This document shows, piece by piece, positions 1 to 8,214 of a stretch of DNA of 54,116 nt (the first letter of the stretch is position 1; each line of letters opens with the position of its first letter). The stretch covers positions 1 to 54,116 of the forward strand of contig LGYU01000038.1 of assembly GCA_001302245.1 (NCBI GenBank). Reading direction: 5' to 3'. Under the pieces are notes generated by a model. The model searched no databases. It was not told where the DNA came from and saw only the letters and a program-made list of their open reading frames with translations. The position numbers and the translations under genes are program-made. Origin of the DNA: Chitinophagaceae bacterium PMP191F (GTDB lineage: Bacteria; Bacteroidota; Bacteroidia; Chitinophagales; Chitinophagaceae).

Positions 1-6
1 ACCGGT

Positions 7-44
7 AAAAAAGCCTGTTTTAAACAATCAAGCTATAAAACGGG
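7..44 (-). terminator. Rho-independent terminator of the crp-like gene
   Basis: Read on the minus strand, CCCGTTTTA and TAAAACAGG form a 9-bp stem with one C-A mismatch, and CTTTTTT follows. It lies directly after the stop codon of the Crp/Fnr gene at 51-689. Confidence 0.6.
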
Positions 45-50
45 AAAATA

Positions 51-689
51 TTATTGAGCTGTGCGTGACAGTTTGCCACGGATGCGGCTCAGCGTTTCCA
101 GTGTCATGCCCAGGTAAGAAGCAATGAATTTTAAAGGAACACGATTGAGCAGGTTGCTGTTGGTGGCAATAAAATATTTGTATTTGCTGGTAGCTTCGGT
201 AAGACGTGCAATGAACGCTCTTTCTTCGGCATTGCGATAGTATTGTTCCAGGATCCTTCTGCCAACAATATTCATTTCCGGAAAATGATCGTACAAGTAA
301 TGCAGATCTTTGTGCAGCAAACCTGTCAGTTCACAATCTTCAATGGCCTGAATATTTTCTTTGGCCGGAATCTGTTTGTCGAAACCGGTGATAGAAGTAA
401 CCAGTTCACGTTCGCACGAGATCCAGGTGGTAATCTCTTTACGGCCTTCTCTTACAAAACCGCGCGTAATCCCCTTTTCCATCAGGTATAATGAGGTACA
501 GATCTCGTTGGCCTGTACCAGCAATTCGCCTTTGCCGATGTGTGTTTTAAAAGTTTTTTCATTGATGTAAGCACGTGCTTCAGCACTGATTGGATAAACT
601 GAATTGGCGAAGATGGCAAATGGTGACTCCTGTACAACGTCGTTTATAAACCACTGGTCAACAATGGGTTGTTTGTTTGTTGATAACAT
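51..689 (-). CDS. Crp/Fnr family transcriptional regulator
   Basis: 212-residue cytoplasmic DNA-binding regulator with the usual Crp length. Residues about 40-130 look like the cyclic-nucleotide-binding beta-roll. The C-terminus has a winged helix-turn-helix with a recognition segment reading ASYLGMTLETLSRIRGKL, typical of Bacteroidota Crp-like proteins. The ATG is preceded by GGAGAAAG on the minus strand, so this start is well supported. No Fnr-type Cys cluster is visible at the N-terminus, so direct Fe-S oxygen sensing is unlikely and the effector is unknown. A Fnr-like dyad lies about 134 bp upstream in the large intergenic region, which could mean autoregulation (inference). The family is certain; the target genes are not known. 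Confidence 0.9.
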   Translation of the reverse strand: MLSTNKQPIVDQWFINDVVQESPFAIFANSVYPISAEARAYINEKTFKTHIGKGELLVQANEICTSLYLMEKGITRGFVREGRKEITTWISCERELVTSITGFDKQIPAKENIQAIEDCELTGLLHKDLHYLYDHFPEMNIVGRRILEQYYRNAEERAFIARLTEATSKYKYFIATNSNLLNRVPLKFIASYLGMTLETLSRIRGKLSRTAQ

Positions 690-822
690 ACTACTTTCTC
701 CGATTTAATGGATTCTTAGGGGTAACAGAGTAGTGCTTAGCGTTATAGCTAATGATTAACTTAACAGGAAAGGGGGTTTTACGTTGTGTTATAATAAAGA
801 TATAATTATTTCCGGAAGTATT

Positions 823-834
823 TGACTTTCATCA
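823..834. promoter_or_regulatory. Fnr/Crp-like dyad TGAC-N4-ATCA
   Basis: Reads TTGAC-TTTC-ATCAT in context, matching the TTGAY-N4-RTCAA form bound by Fnr/FixK proteins. It lies about 134 bp upstream of the Crp/Fnr gene at 51-689. Unlike the three sites in the cbb3 island, there is no TAnnTTTG box at 55 bp on either strand, so function is uncertain. Confidence 0.3.
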
Positions 835-1171
835 TTAAACTTGTTCTGTTATTTCGTTTTTCAGGTGTATACAATACGGTTATCTAAATATTCTATTTAT
901 TGTTGCAAAATTGTTTTACAAAGATTATGTAAATGAATTTTTGTTTGCAACAACAGATAATCTCATTGAGCGGAATGCTGTACAGGTGCGGGTTGTACAG
1001 AAAAATGTGATCAGATAATGACAGTAGGGTGGAAGTGTTTTGCAGATGATGCAACACATTGCTCAGAGCAACTGATGATCGTTCATTACTTGCAGCTATC
1101 ACAATTGCAGGTGAAAGATAGGTAAGTGTAGAATGCACCGATCATTAAAATGGGAACAGGGTGTAGATATT

Positions 1172-1185
1172 TTGATTAATGTCAA
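1172..1185. promoter_or_regulatory. Fnr-box-like palindrome TTGAT-N4-GTCAA
   Basis: TTGAT-TAAT-GTCAA is a full match to the classical anaerobox form. It sits just past the 3' end of the adenine deaminase gene and upstream of the dyad-rich intergenic region. A TATCTTTC box lies on the minus strand at 1113-1120, 62 bp away centre to centre, so a promoter for an unrecognised transcript is possible. Confidence 0.35.
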
Positions 1186-1214
1186 ATGAAAAGGCGTTTT
1201 GAACAGACAGTTCA

Positions 1215-2843
1215 TTATAACAGTGAAAAAGTATCACCGTCAAACAGACCTTTGTCACTCAGTTTCAGGTGCGGTATTACCAGTAGTGCCATAAATGAAA
1301 GTGTCATGAAAGGTGCCTGTAAAGTAGTACCTGTTGATTTTGCCATGGCATCGATCGCTGTATAAGCTTCTGCTACAGCATAACCATCCTCATTGCTCAT
1401 CAATCCTGCTACGGGCAATGCCACTACCATTTCGCTCTGTGCATTTACACAACTGATACCACCCTGTTGTGCAATAACAAGATTAATGGCGCGACAAAGA
1501 CTTTCATCATCCACACCTACCGCAACAATGTTGTGGGAATCGTGGGCCACAGATGATGCAATGGCGCCTTCTTTACAACCGAAATTTTTAATGAATGCCT
1601 TGGCAACCGGCGCAGGCTGGTAGCGGTTGACCACTACTATTTTCAGTACATCGGTAGTGGGATTACTTACCAATAATCCGTTCTCAACAGTAGCTGGTAA
1701 TTGTAGCTTGTTGGTGATCAACTGACCTTCCAGTGCCTCAATTACGGAAATCGTTTGTTGTCCGTTTGCTGCCATCTGCAGATCGCCGATGTTTTTGGGT
1801 GTGCAGGTGAAATTATTGATAATACCTGCCTTATTAGCGCGGATGTATGATTGTCCATTGGCAGCTACCTGTTCACCATTGATGAATGTTTGCAGCACGT
1901 TGAATTGCTGCAGGTCTTTTACCAGGATAAAATCTGCGGCATCACCAACGCGCAGCAGGCCGGTATCCAGTTTGTAATGCAGTACGGGATTAACACAGGC
2001 AGCCTGCAGAATGTCAAAAACATCAATACCGCGGTTGGCAGCGTGGGCACACAAGCGGTCAATATGACCGGCTACCAGGCTATCGGGATGTTTATCGTCG
2101 CTGCAGAACATCATTTTATCCGGATATTGCGGCAGCAGATCGATCAGTGCTTCAAAATTTCTGGCAGCGCTGCCTTCGCGGATGATGATTTTCATCCCAT
2201 ACTGCAGTTTTTCCAGTGCTTCTGCCGCTGTAAAACATTCGTGGTCGGTACTGATACCGGCGTCAATATAATTTTTAGCCTGTTCGCCACGCAATCCCGG
2301 TGCATGCCCGTCAACGGGTTTGCCTAGCCGATGAGCAGCCTCAACTTTCTGCATCACTTCGGGATCTTTGAACAGTACGCCGGGAAAATTCATCATTTCA
2401 CTCAGGTACTTTATCTCAGGTTTCTGCAATAATATTTCTACCTGTGCAGCGTCCAGGGTTGCACCGGCTGTTTCAAAAATAGTGGCCGGTACACAACTGG
2501 GGGCACCGAAGTAAAATTTAAAAGGGACCGTTTTTCCATTCTCTATCATGTATTCCACCCCTTCCATGCCGCATACGTTGGCAATCTCATGGGGATCGCT
2601 GATGGTGCCCACGGTGCCATGCACTACAGCCAGCCGTGCAAATTCAGACGGTACCAGCATGGAACTTTCTATATGTACATGGCTATCAATAAAACCGGGT
2701 AAGATGTAAGGTAAAGATGCCTGATGAGCGGTTTTCAAAGGCTGAATTTGTGTAATGATACCGTTCCTGACGCTTATTTCTGCGGAATAGATCTTTTTCT
2801 GCCACACATCTGCCAGTTGTCCCTGGATTGTAAAATCAGCCAT
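1215..2843 (-). CDS. ade: Adenine deaminase
   Basis: Cytoplasmic metal-dependent amidohydrolase converting adenine to hypoxanthine and ammonia in purine salvage. The 542-residue protein has the Ade layout: an N-terminal beta-sandwich, a TIM-barrel amidohydrolase domain opening with [12 protein letters not shown] near residue 50, then [22 protein letters not shown] and the metal-site motif [10 protein letters not shown], followed by the Ade-specific C-terminal domain. It is somewhat shorter than the 588-residue E. coli enzyme, as in many Bacteroidota. The start ATG gives MADFTIQG, which begins the first beta-sandwich directly. The gene is transcribed away from the secreted protein at 2986 and shows no operon partner. 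Confidence 0.93.
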   Translation of the reverse strand: MADFTIQGQLADVWQKKIYSAEISVRNGIITQIQPLKTAHQASLPYILPGFIDSHVHIESSMLVPSEFARLAVVHGTVGTISDPHEIANVCGMEGVEYMIENGKTVPFKFYFGAPSCVPATIFETAGATLDAAQVEILLQKPEIKYLSEMMNFPGVLFKDPEVMQKVEAAHRLGKPVDGHAPGLRGEQAKNYIDAGISTDHECFTAAEALEKLQYGMKIIIREGSAARNFEALIDLLPQYPDKMMFCSDDKHPDSLVAGHIDRLCAHAANRGIDVFDILQAACVNPVLHYKLDTGLLRVGDAADFILVKDLQQFNVLQTFINGEQVAANGQSYIRANKAGIINNFTCTPKNIGDLQMAANGQQTISVIEALEGQLITNKLQLPATVENGLLVSNPTTDVLKIVVVNRYQPAPVAKAFIKNFGCKEGAIASSVAHDSHNIVAVGVDDESLCRAINLVIAQQGGISCVNAQSEMVVALPVAGLMSNEDGYAVAEAYTAIDAMAKSTGTTLQAPFMTLSFMALLVIPHLKLSDKGLFDGDTFSLL

Positions 2844-2924
2844 TGATAATTAACTTAATAGGATGATAATAGAAAAAAAATGAATAAAATTAATGAAAGA
2901 GTGGCAGCTGTACAGTTATACTCC

Positions 2925-2932
2925 TAAATTTG
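2925..2932 (+). promoter_or_regulatory. -7 box TAAATTTG for the downstream secreted-protein gene
   Basis: A consensus Bacteroidota TAnnTTTG element about 53 bases upstream of the ATG at 2986. No exact TTTG is found 19-20 bases upstream. Its position argues that the longer frame opening at 2893 is not translated. Confidence 0.5.
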
Positions 2933-2985
2933 AGCGATTAATTTTACCTCTTAACGGACCTATTTCAATAATTAAAAAAAAAGCG

Positions 2986-3711
2986 ATGAGATTCTTACCT
3001 GTAACAACAGTGGTGGCGGCAACTTTACTGACCGGCATTATGGTACATGCGCAGACTGCTGATGATGTGATTAATAAATATATAGATGCTATCGGCGGAA
3101 AAGATAAGATAGCTGCCATTAAGTCTGTATATATTGAGGCTGATGTGGATTTTATGGGCAATACTGCCAGCAGCAAAACCTATGTACTGAATGGAAAAGG
3201 TTTCCGTAGTGATATCGATTTCGGCGGACAGGCCATTGTTCAGTGTATTACTGATAAAGGCGGCTGGGCTATCAACCCGCTGGCTGGTCAAAGCGCTGCA
3301 ACCGCAATGCCCGATGAGCAGGTTAAGATGAGCCAGGGTCAGTTGGATATTGGTGGTCCTTTGTTCAATTATGCTGCAAAAGGCAATAAAGTGGAGCTGG
3401 CCGGTAGCGAAAGCGTGAATAACGTAAATGCGATCAAACTGAAACTGGTGAGCAAAGAAGGTGTTGAGTTTAGCTATTATTTTGATCCCGCAACTTACTA
3501 CCTGGTGAAAACTGTAGCCAAAGCCAGTATGGGCGGCCAGGATATTGAAACCGTTTCAGTATTCTCCAACTACAAAAAAACAGATTACGGATATGTGGTG
3601 GCCAACAATACAGAACTGACTGTAGGTCCTGGCATTACCCTGAACATGACCACTAAAAAAGTGGACGTGAACAAAGACATTGATACGAAGATCTTCGAGA
3701 TGCCTAAATAA
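2986..3711 (+). CDS. Secreted LolA-like (outer-membrane lipoprotein-sorting-like) protein
   Basis: 241-residue exported protein of unknown exact role. The start at 2986 gives MRFLPVTTVVAATLLTGIMV followed by HAQ, a clear signal peptide ending in an Ala-x-x type site; the frame stays open to 2893, but that start would bury the signal peptide and lies upstream of the -7 box. The mature part begins with TADDVINKYIDAIGGKDKI and continues as alternating beta-strands (for example SYYFDPATYYLVKT). This resembles the half-barrel fold of LolA/LolB-like proteins often seen in Bacteroidota 'outer membrane lipoprotein-sorting' annotations. Its own terminator follows, so it is probably monocistronic. The family call is moderately secure; the ligand is unknown. 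Confidence 0.75.
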   Translation: MRFLPVTTVVAATLLTGIMVHAQTADDVINKYIDAIGGKDKIAAIKSVYIEADVDFMGNTASSKTYVLNGKGFRSDIDFGGQAIVQCITDKGGWAINPLAGQSAATAMPDEQVKMSQGQLDIGGPLFNYAAKGNKVELAGSESVNNVNAIKLKLVSKEGVEFSYYFDPATYYLVKTVAKASMGGQDIETVSVFSNYKKTDYGYVVANNTELTVGPGITLNMTTKKVDVNKDIDTKIFEMPK

Positions 3712-3738
3712 GCATAGCGCTAATTGTATTTTAACAGT

Positions 3739-3781
3739 ACGGGTGCCGTCAAATTTTTGGACGGCACCCGTTTGTTTTTTT
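3739..3781 (+). terminator. Strong rho-independent terminator
   Basis: Perfect 12-bp stem ACGGGTGCCGTC/GACGGCACCCGT with a 9-base loop, then TTGTTTTTTT. It ends the transcript of the secreted protein gene at 2986-3711. Confidence 0.9.
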
Positions 3782-3806
3782 AATTTGATGTATTAATTCC
3801 CGCTAT

Positions 3807-6257
3807 ATGATCATGCTCCGTAGAACTGCCTGCACTTCGTTCTTACTGTTGGTACTATTTGCTGCCTATGCGCAACAGATAGTGGTAAATACGCTTGGTA
3901 AAGACCCTTTTACCGGAAAAGCCAGTGAAGTAGTGTATAAAACGAAAGACGGAGAATGGAGTTTCCAGTCTTTCACAAACGCTGTTATCAAAACCACTTT
4001 CCGTCCTGCCGGGTATGCCAAAAGCGAACAGGTATCGGATGCTGTGATCGTAAAACCTCCTGTGCTCAATACAAAAGTTGTAGCTGCACAGTCGCAAACC
4101 ATTGAATGGGATAATACTGCCGGTGTGGTGATACAACGTGATAAGCTGTATTACAAGTCCGGTAAGGAGATCCGCGTTAAGAATGTTGTTTATTTTGCAC
4201 AGGGAGATGAACGTGGTTTCCGTTTTCAACTGAGCGATAATGAACGTTTTTTTGGTGGCGGAGAAAGAGCCTTACCAATGAACCGCCGCGGATACCGTTT
4301 TAACCTGTACAATAATCCATGGTATGGTTATGGGCTGGGTGCAGACAACCTGAACTTTTCTGTACCGGTCATCATTTCTTCCAATGGCTATGCTATCTTT
4401 TTTGATAATTCTTCCAAAGGATATCTCGATATCGGTCTTACAGACAAGAACACACTGGAAGCTGCTTTTTCAAGCGGTGAGCTGACCTACTATGTTATTT
4501 TCGGAAAAAACATTGACGAGATACTGAATAATTATACGGCGCTTACGGGCCGTCAGCCATTGCCACCCCGCTGGGTATTGGGCAATTTTGTATCCCGCTT
4601 TGGTTACCGCAGCGAAGCACAGGTAAAACAGGTGATTGACAAAATGCGACAGGAGCGTTTCCCGATGGATGGGCTGATCATTGATCTTTTCTGGTTTGGT
4701 GATGATGTGAAAGGTACAATGGGCAACTGGGATTGGGTGAATATTCAGAAATGGCCCAACCCCAAACAGATGATCACCGATCTGTCTGTAAAGGAGCATG
4801 TGAAAACGGTATTGATATCTGAGCCATTTGTATTGGAAGGAACCAAAACCTATACCGAAGCCGCCCCTTTCCTGGCTACCAATGCGGGTGGTCAGCCGTT
4901 TATGCTTACTGATTTTTATTTTGGCAAAGGTGGTCTGATAGATGTATTCCGCAAACAGTCGCAGGACTGGATCTGGAAACAATACAAAAAACAGATCGCC
5001 AATGGTGTTGCTGGTTGGTGGGTTGATCTGGCAGAGCCTGAAAAACATCCTGCCGGTATGATGCACAACCTGAAGGATGCAGGTGTTACACGTGCTATGG
5101 GCGCAGATGAGATACACAATGTATTTGGCCATTACTGGAGCAAGATGTTGTATGAAAAATATGCATCCGATTTTTCGGGTACACGTTTGTTCAATCTGAA
5201 CCGGGCGGGTTTTGCAGGCAGCCAGCGTTACAGCATTTTTCCCTGGACAGGAGATGTGGCGCGTACCTGGAGCGGCCTGAAAGCACAGCCATTAATTTTG
5301 CTGGGTATGAGCCTGAGCGGATTGCCGTATGTGCATTCAGATGCGGGTGGTTTTTCTTCTGTGGAACAGAGCGATGCTGAATTGTATACAAGATGGTTGC
5401 AGTTTGCTGCTTTTACACCCGTGTTCCGTCCGCATGGTACTGCACTGGAAGATTATGACAAAACATTAAAAAGCATTCCTTCTGAACCCTGTTATTGGGA
5501 TGATCCCTATAAATCAATTGTACGCAATTATATCAACCTGCGTTACCAGTTGTTACCTTATAACTATTCGTTGGGATATGAGCAGGCTGTTTATGGAAAA
5601 CCGCTGATGCGTCCTTTGTACTATTATAGTTTTGCAGACAGTAATGCTTATCATGCCGAAGAGCAGTATTACTGGGGTGATAATATCCTGGTAGCTCCCG
5701 TAACCAGCCAGGGAATAAGCAGTATGAACCTGTATCTGCCCGCAGGTAAATGGTATGGGCTTACTACCAATGCAGTTACCAATGGCGGACAATGGATCAG
5801 CCAGCCTGTAGATATTAAGGACATTCCTGTTTTCGTGAAAGAAGGCAGTTTTATACCAATGTGGACTCCCAAAGAAGCAGCGAAGTCTACTGATGAATAT
5901 GACTCCAAAGATCTGACCATACGATATTATCCTGCTGCTACTGCTTCTACCTACATTTGGTTTGATGATGACGGTATTTCAACCAAAACACTGGAAAAAG
6001 CCGATTATGAGCTGGTAACTTTTAAGGGCGTGACCAATGGCCAGCAATCGTCTATTGATATCAGTACCAATCACGAAGCCAACTACGGCAAAAAATTCAA
6101 AAGAAAGTTCCGGGTTGAATTACCCGGTAATGCTGCTGATGCGTTGCTGAACGGCAAACCGGTACCAACTGAAAATATCAGTAAAACCGGTAACCTGGTA
6201 GCGGTGTCGGTAGAGTTTACCGGCAAACCATTGCAGCTGGTGATCACCACAAAGTAA
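3807..6257 (+). CDS. Glycoside hydrolase family 31 (alpha-glucosidase/alpha-xylosidase type)
   Basis: 816-residue exported retaining glycosidase acting on alpha-linked sugars. The N-terminus has a signal peptide (MLRRTACTSFLLLVLFAAYA-Q). A galactose-mutarotase-like beta-sandwich precedes the catalytic barrel, which contains the segment DGLIIDLFWFGDD. The likely nucleophile is Asp407 in WWVDLAEPE and the acid/base Asp512 in HSDAGGF; both match GH31 signatures. Beta-sandwich C-terminal domains follow (residues about 640-816). ATGs at 3807 and 3813 are both possible starts. A terminator lies just upstream and no SusC/SusD pair is adjacent, so it is not in a recognisable polysaccharide-utilisation locus. 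Family certain; substrate (glucose, xylose or other) not decidable by eye. Confidence 0.93.
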   Translation: MIMLRRTACTSFLLLVLFAAYAQQIVVNTLGKDPFTGKASEVVYKTKDGEWSFQSFTNAVIKTTFRPAGYAKSEQVSDAVIVKPPVLNTKVVAAQSQTIEWDNTAGVVIQRDKLYYKSGKEIRVKNVVYFAQGDERGFRFQLSDNERFFGGGERALPMNRRGYRFNLYNNPWYGYGLGADNLNFSVPVIISSNGYAIFFDNSSKGYLDIGLTDKNTLEAAFSSGELTYYVIFGKNIDEILNNYTALTGRQPLPPRWVLGNFVSRFGYRSEAQVKQVIDKMRQERFPMDGLIIDLFWFGDDVKGTMGNWDWVNIQKWPNPKQMITDLSVKEHVKTVLISEPFVLEGTKTYTEAAPFLATNAGGQPFMLTDFYFGKGGLIDVFRKQSQDWIWKQYKKQIANGVAGWWVDLAEPEKHPAGMMHNLKDAGVTRAMGADEIHNVFGHYWSKMLYEKYASDFSGTRLFNLNRAGFAGSQRYSIFPWTGDVARTWSGLKAQPLILLGMSLSGLPYVHSDAGGFSSVEQSDAELYTRWLQFAAFTPVFRPHGTALEDYDKTLKSIPSEPCYWDDPYKSIVRNYINLRYQLLPYNYSLGYEQAVYGKPLMRPLYYYSFADSNAYHAEEQYYWGDNILVAPVTSQGISSMNLYLPAGKWYGLTTNAVTNGGQWISQPVDIKDIPVFVKEGSFIPMWTPKEAAKSTDEYDSKDLTIRYYPAATASTYIWFDDDGISTKTLEKADYELVTFKGVTNGQQSSIDISTNHEANYGKKFKRKFRVELPGNAADALLNGKPVPTENISKTGNLVAVSVEFTGKPLQLVITTK

Positions 6258-6294
6258 TTTTCCGCACAATAAGGAAACATCTGACACGTTTTTG

Positions 6295-6353
6295 GGCTGT
6301 AAACATCCATTCAGGATGGAGAACAGCCATGTATATAACTGTGCCGTTATATA
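6295..6353. repeat. Two stacked hairpins in the GH31-DUF5723 gap
   Basis: First structure: GGCTGT (6295-6300) pairs with ACAGCC (6323-6328) and encloses CATCC/GGATG. Second: TATATAAC (6332-6339) pairs with GTTATATA (6346-6353). Neither has a run of T, so they are not standard terminators. They could stabilise an mRNA end or form part of the leader of the next gene. Confidence 0.5.
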
Positions 6354-6452
6354 TCAATACAATCATGCATCAACATTCTGCTGAATATTAAACAACCATT
6401 TCCCCCGGCTAACCACCTTTCTTATAAAAACCCTTAACCCCCTACATTACTT

Positions 6453-7949
6453 ATGATGAAGAAAATTCAATGGGCAATCTGTTTACTCATAGCTGCACAA
6501 CAGGTTTCAGCACAGGATTTTCCTGGTTTCCGAACGGGCAACTATACCGGTGTAAACGGCGTATTCTTCAACCCGGCCAATATTGCCGACAGCCGTTATC
6601 GCTGGGATGTGAACCTGGTATCTATCAATACGCTGCTAGGCAATAACCAGGCTTCTTTCCGGTTAAAAGATATTGGTCATACACTGAATGGTGATAGTAT
6701 CAAGAACCAGGTGTTTGGCGATAAAGCAGGGGAGGCCAGTGGTAATTTCAACCTGGATGTTGTTGGTCCTTCTGTGATGTTCAATACCGGTCATAAAATG
6801 GCGTTTGCGTTGACTACACGTGCAAGAGCGCTGGTGAATATCAATAAACTGGACGGTAAGTTGGCTAAAAAACTGATTGATGATTATGAAAATGATGCTT
6901 CATTACCTTATACACTGAATTCCAATAACAATATGCAACTGAGTGGCAATGGATGGATGGAGTTTGGTGCCAGTGTGGCCAGGATACTGGTTGATAAAGG
7001 TCCGCACTTTGTAAAAGGCGGTATTACGCTGAAATATCTTGCCGGTGCGGCCAATGCACACATTTATCTGAATCAGCTTAAAGGCACATTGAATAATGAC
7101 GCCATACAGGACAAGGTATATCTGTCAAACGCATCGGGGCGCATTGGTGTAGGCTTTGCCGGTGCCAATGTTGATGATTTTAAAGTGCAGGATCTTACTG
7201 CATTTGAAAGCACAGGTTTTGGTGGCGATATTGGTTTTGTATACGAGTTCCGTCCGCAGCATACTGCCTATAAATACAATGACAGCCTGTGGCGCCGTGA
7301 TCTGAATAAATACAAACTGCGTGTAGGAATTGCCATACTCGATATCGGTTCTATCAAATACAAAAAAGATATGAACCGCAGTGGTGCATACGACATGCAT
7401 GTTACCGGCAGCAATCGTTTTTACCTGAACGACCTGACATCTGAAGACCTGGATAATTACAACTCATTCTTTAAAAATCACCCGCAGTTCTTTTCACCGG
7501 TAACAACCAATGCCGATGCTACTTACCGGGTGTCTCTTCCCACTACATTGAACCTAGATGTGGATTATCATGTAAGCAATGGTTTTTACCTGAACGTGGC
7601 TACACAGGTGGCGCTTACAAAAATGGACAATAAGCCTTACAACAGCCAGTACTACAGTGGCTTTACATTTGTACCACGATTTGAAAGTCGTGCATTTGGT
7701 GTATTTGTGCCGGTAAATTATAATGAACTGACAAAGCTCAACGCCGGATTGTCGTTCCGCGCGGGTCCTGTGTTTGTGGGTTCTGGCAGTGTGCTCACTG
7801 CATTGGTGGGCAATTCAAAACAGGCTGACTTTCATATCGGCATTCATGTGGGAGGCCTACAGCGCAGTAAAGTCAAAAACAGTCATAAAAAGAAAAATCA
7901 AAATAGCGAACCTGCTGCCGGTAATGCAGGCATTAGCAGACAGTCATAA
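6453..7949 (+). CDS. DUF5723 family outer-membrane beta-barrel protein
   Basis: 498-residue protein with a signal peptide (MKKIQWAICLLIAAQQVSA-Q). It then shows the DUF5723 opening DFPGFRTGNYTGVNGVFFNPANI in two adjacent segments, where an 'NPA' motif typical of PorV/FadL-like barrels appears. The rest consists of amphipathic strands with aromatic ends, for example FKVQDLTAFESTGFGGDIGF and FYLNVATQVALTKM, consistent with an outer-membrane barrel. The C-terminus is basic and low-complexity (SHKKKNQNSEPAAGNAG). Two Met codons in a row leave the start uncertain by one residue. Function is unknown; these proteins are restricted to Bacteroidota and their partners have not been defined. It is flanked by its own terminator and probably stands alone. 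Confidence 0.85.
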   Translation: MMKKIQWAICLLIAAQQVSAQDFPGFRTGNYTGVNGVFFNPANIADSRYRWDVNLVSINTLLGNNQASFRLKDIGHTLNGDSIKNQVFGDKAGEASGNFNLDVVGPSVMFNTGHKMAFALTTRARALVNINKLDGKLAKKLIDDYENDASLPYTLNSNNNMQLSGNGWMEFGASVARILVDKGPHFVKGGITLKYLAGAANAHIYLNQLKGTLNNDAIQDKVYLSNASGRIGVGFAGANVDDFKVQDLTAFESTGFGGDIGFVYEFRPQHTAYKYNDSLWRRDLNKYKLRVGIAILDIGSIKYKKDMNRSGAYDMHVTGSNRFYLNDLTSEDLDNYNSFFKNHPQFFSPVTTNADATYRVSLPTTLNLDVDYHVSNGFYLNVATQVALTKMDNKPYNSQYYSGFTFVPRFESRAFGVFVPVNYNELTKLNAGLSFRAGPVFVGSGSVLTALVGNSKQADFHIGIHVGGLQRSKVKNSHKKKNQNSEPAAGNAGISRQS

Positions 7950-8071
7950 TACAGATCTTCGTGTCGTTGAATTTAGTACCGGTAAATATACCAGCCCCGG
8001 CACTTCCCTGGCGAGTGTGTCACCCGCCGGAATAATTCATTGGCGCTGATACTGAACTTTTCATTAGGCAG

Positions 8072-8105
8072 AAAGGATATGTCAATACGGCATATCCTTT
8101 TTTTA
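8072..8105 (+). terminator. Rho-independent terminator after the DUF5723 gene
   Basis: Perfect stem AAAGGATATG/CATATCCTTT with a 9-base loop, and a run of T that begins inside the stem and continues beyond it. Confidence 0.85.
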
Positions 8106-8214
8106 TTTGGAGGATGTGATAAACTTCTTGCGCAGAAGGGCGGTTGTTTGCCGGAGTGCGTTTATTTTAGCGCCCAAACAAATTGATTGCAGAAAGGAAT
8201 CTCCCGGATTTTGT

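Larger units (their letters stand above)
690..1214. other. 525-bp intergenic region rich in dyads, no convincing gene
   Basis: No coding sequence here convinces me. An 81-codon minus-strand frame at 893-1138 has poor composition and no recognisable start context. The region does hold several inverted repeats: a 10-bp pair at 900-909/944-953 enclosing a TTTAC/GTAAA pair, CTGTACA/TGTACAG at 978-1000 followed by AAAAA, and TTGCTC-A-GAGCAA at 1059-1071. It also holds two Fnr-box-like dyads at 823-834 and 1172-1185. A regulatory region or a small structured RNA is possible. Confidence 0.5.

Noticed and set aside
893-1138. 81-codon minus-strand open frame in the large intergenic region
   Set aside because: Composition is not protein-like, there is no start context or promoter before it, and it crosses several inverted repeats.
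7774-8049. 91-codon plus-strand frame overlapping the end of the DUF5723 gene
   Set aside because: Out-of-frame shadow of a well-supported gene; no domain and no start signal.
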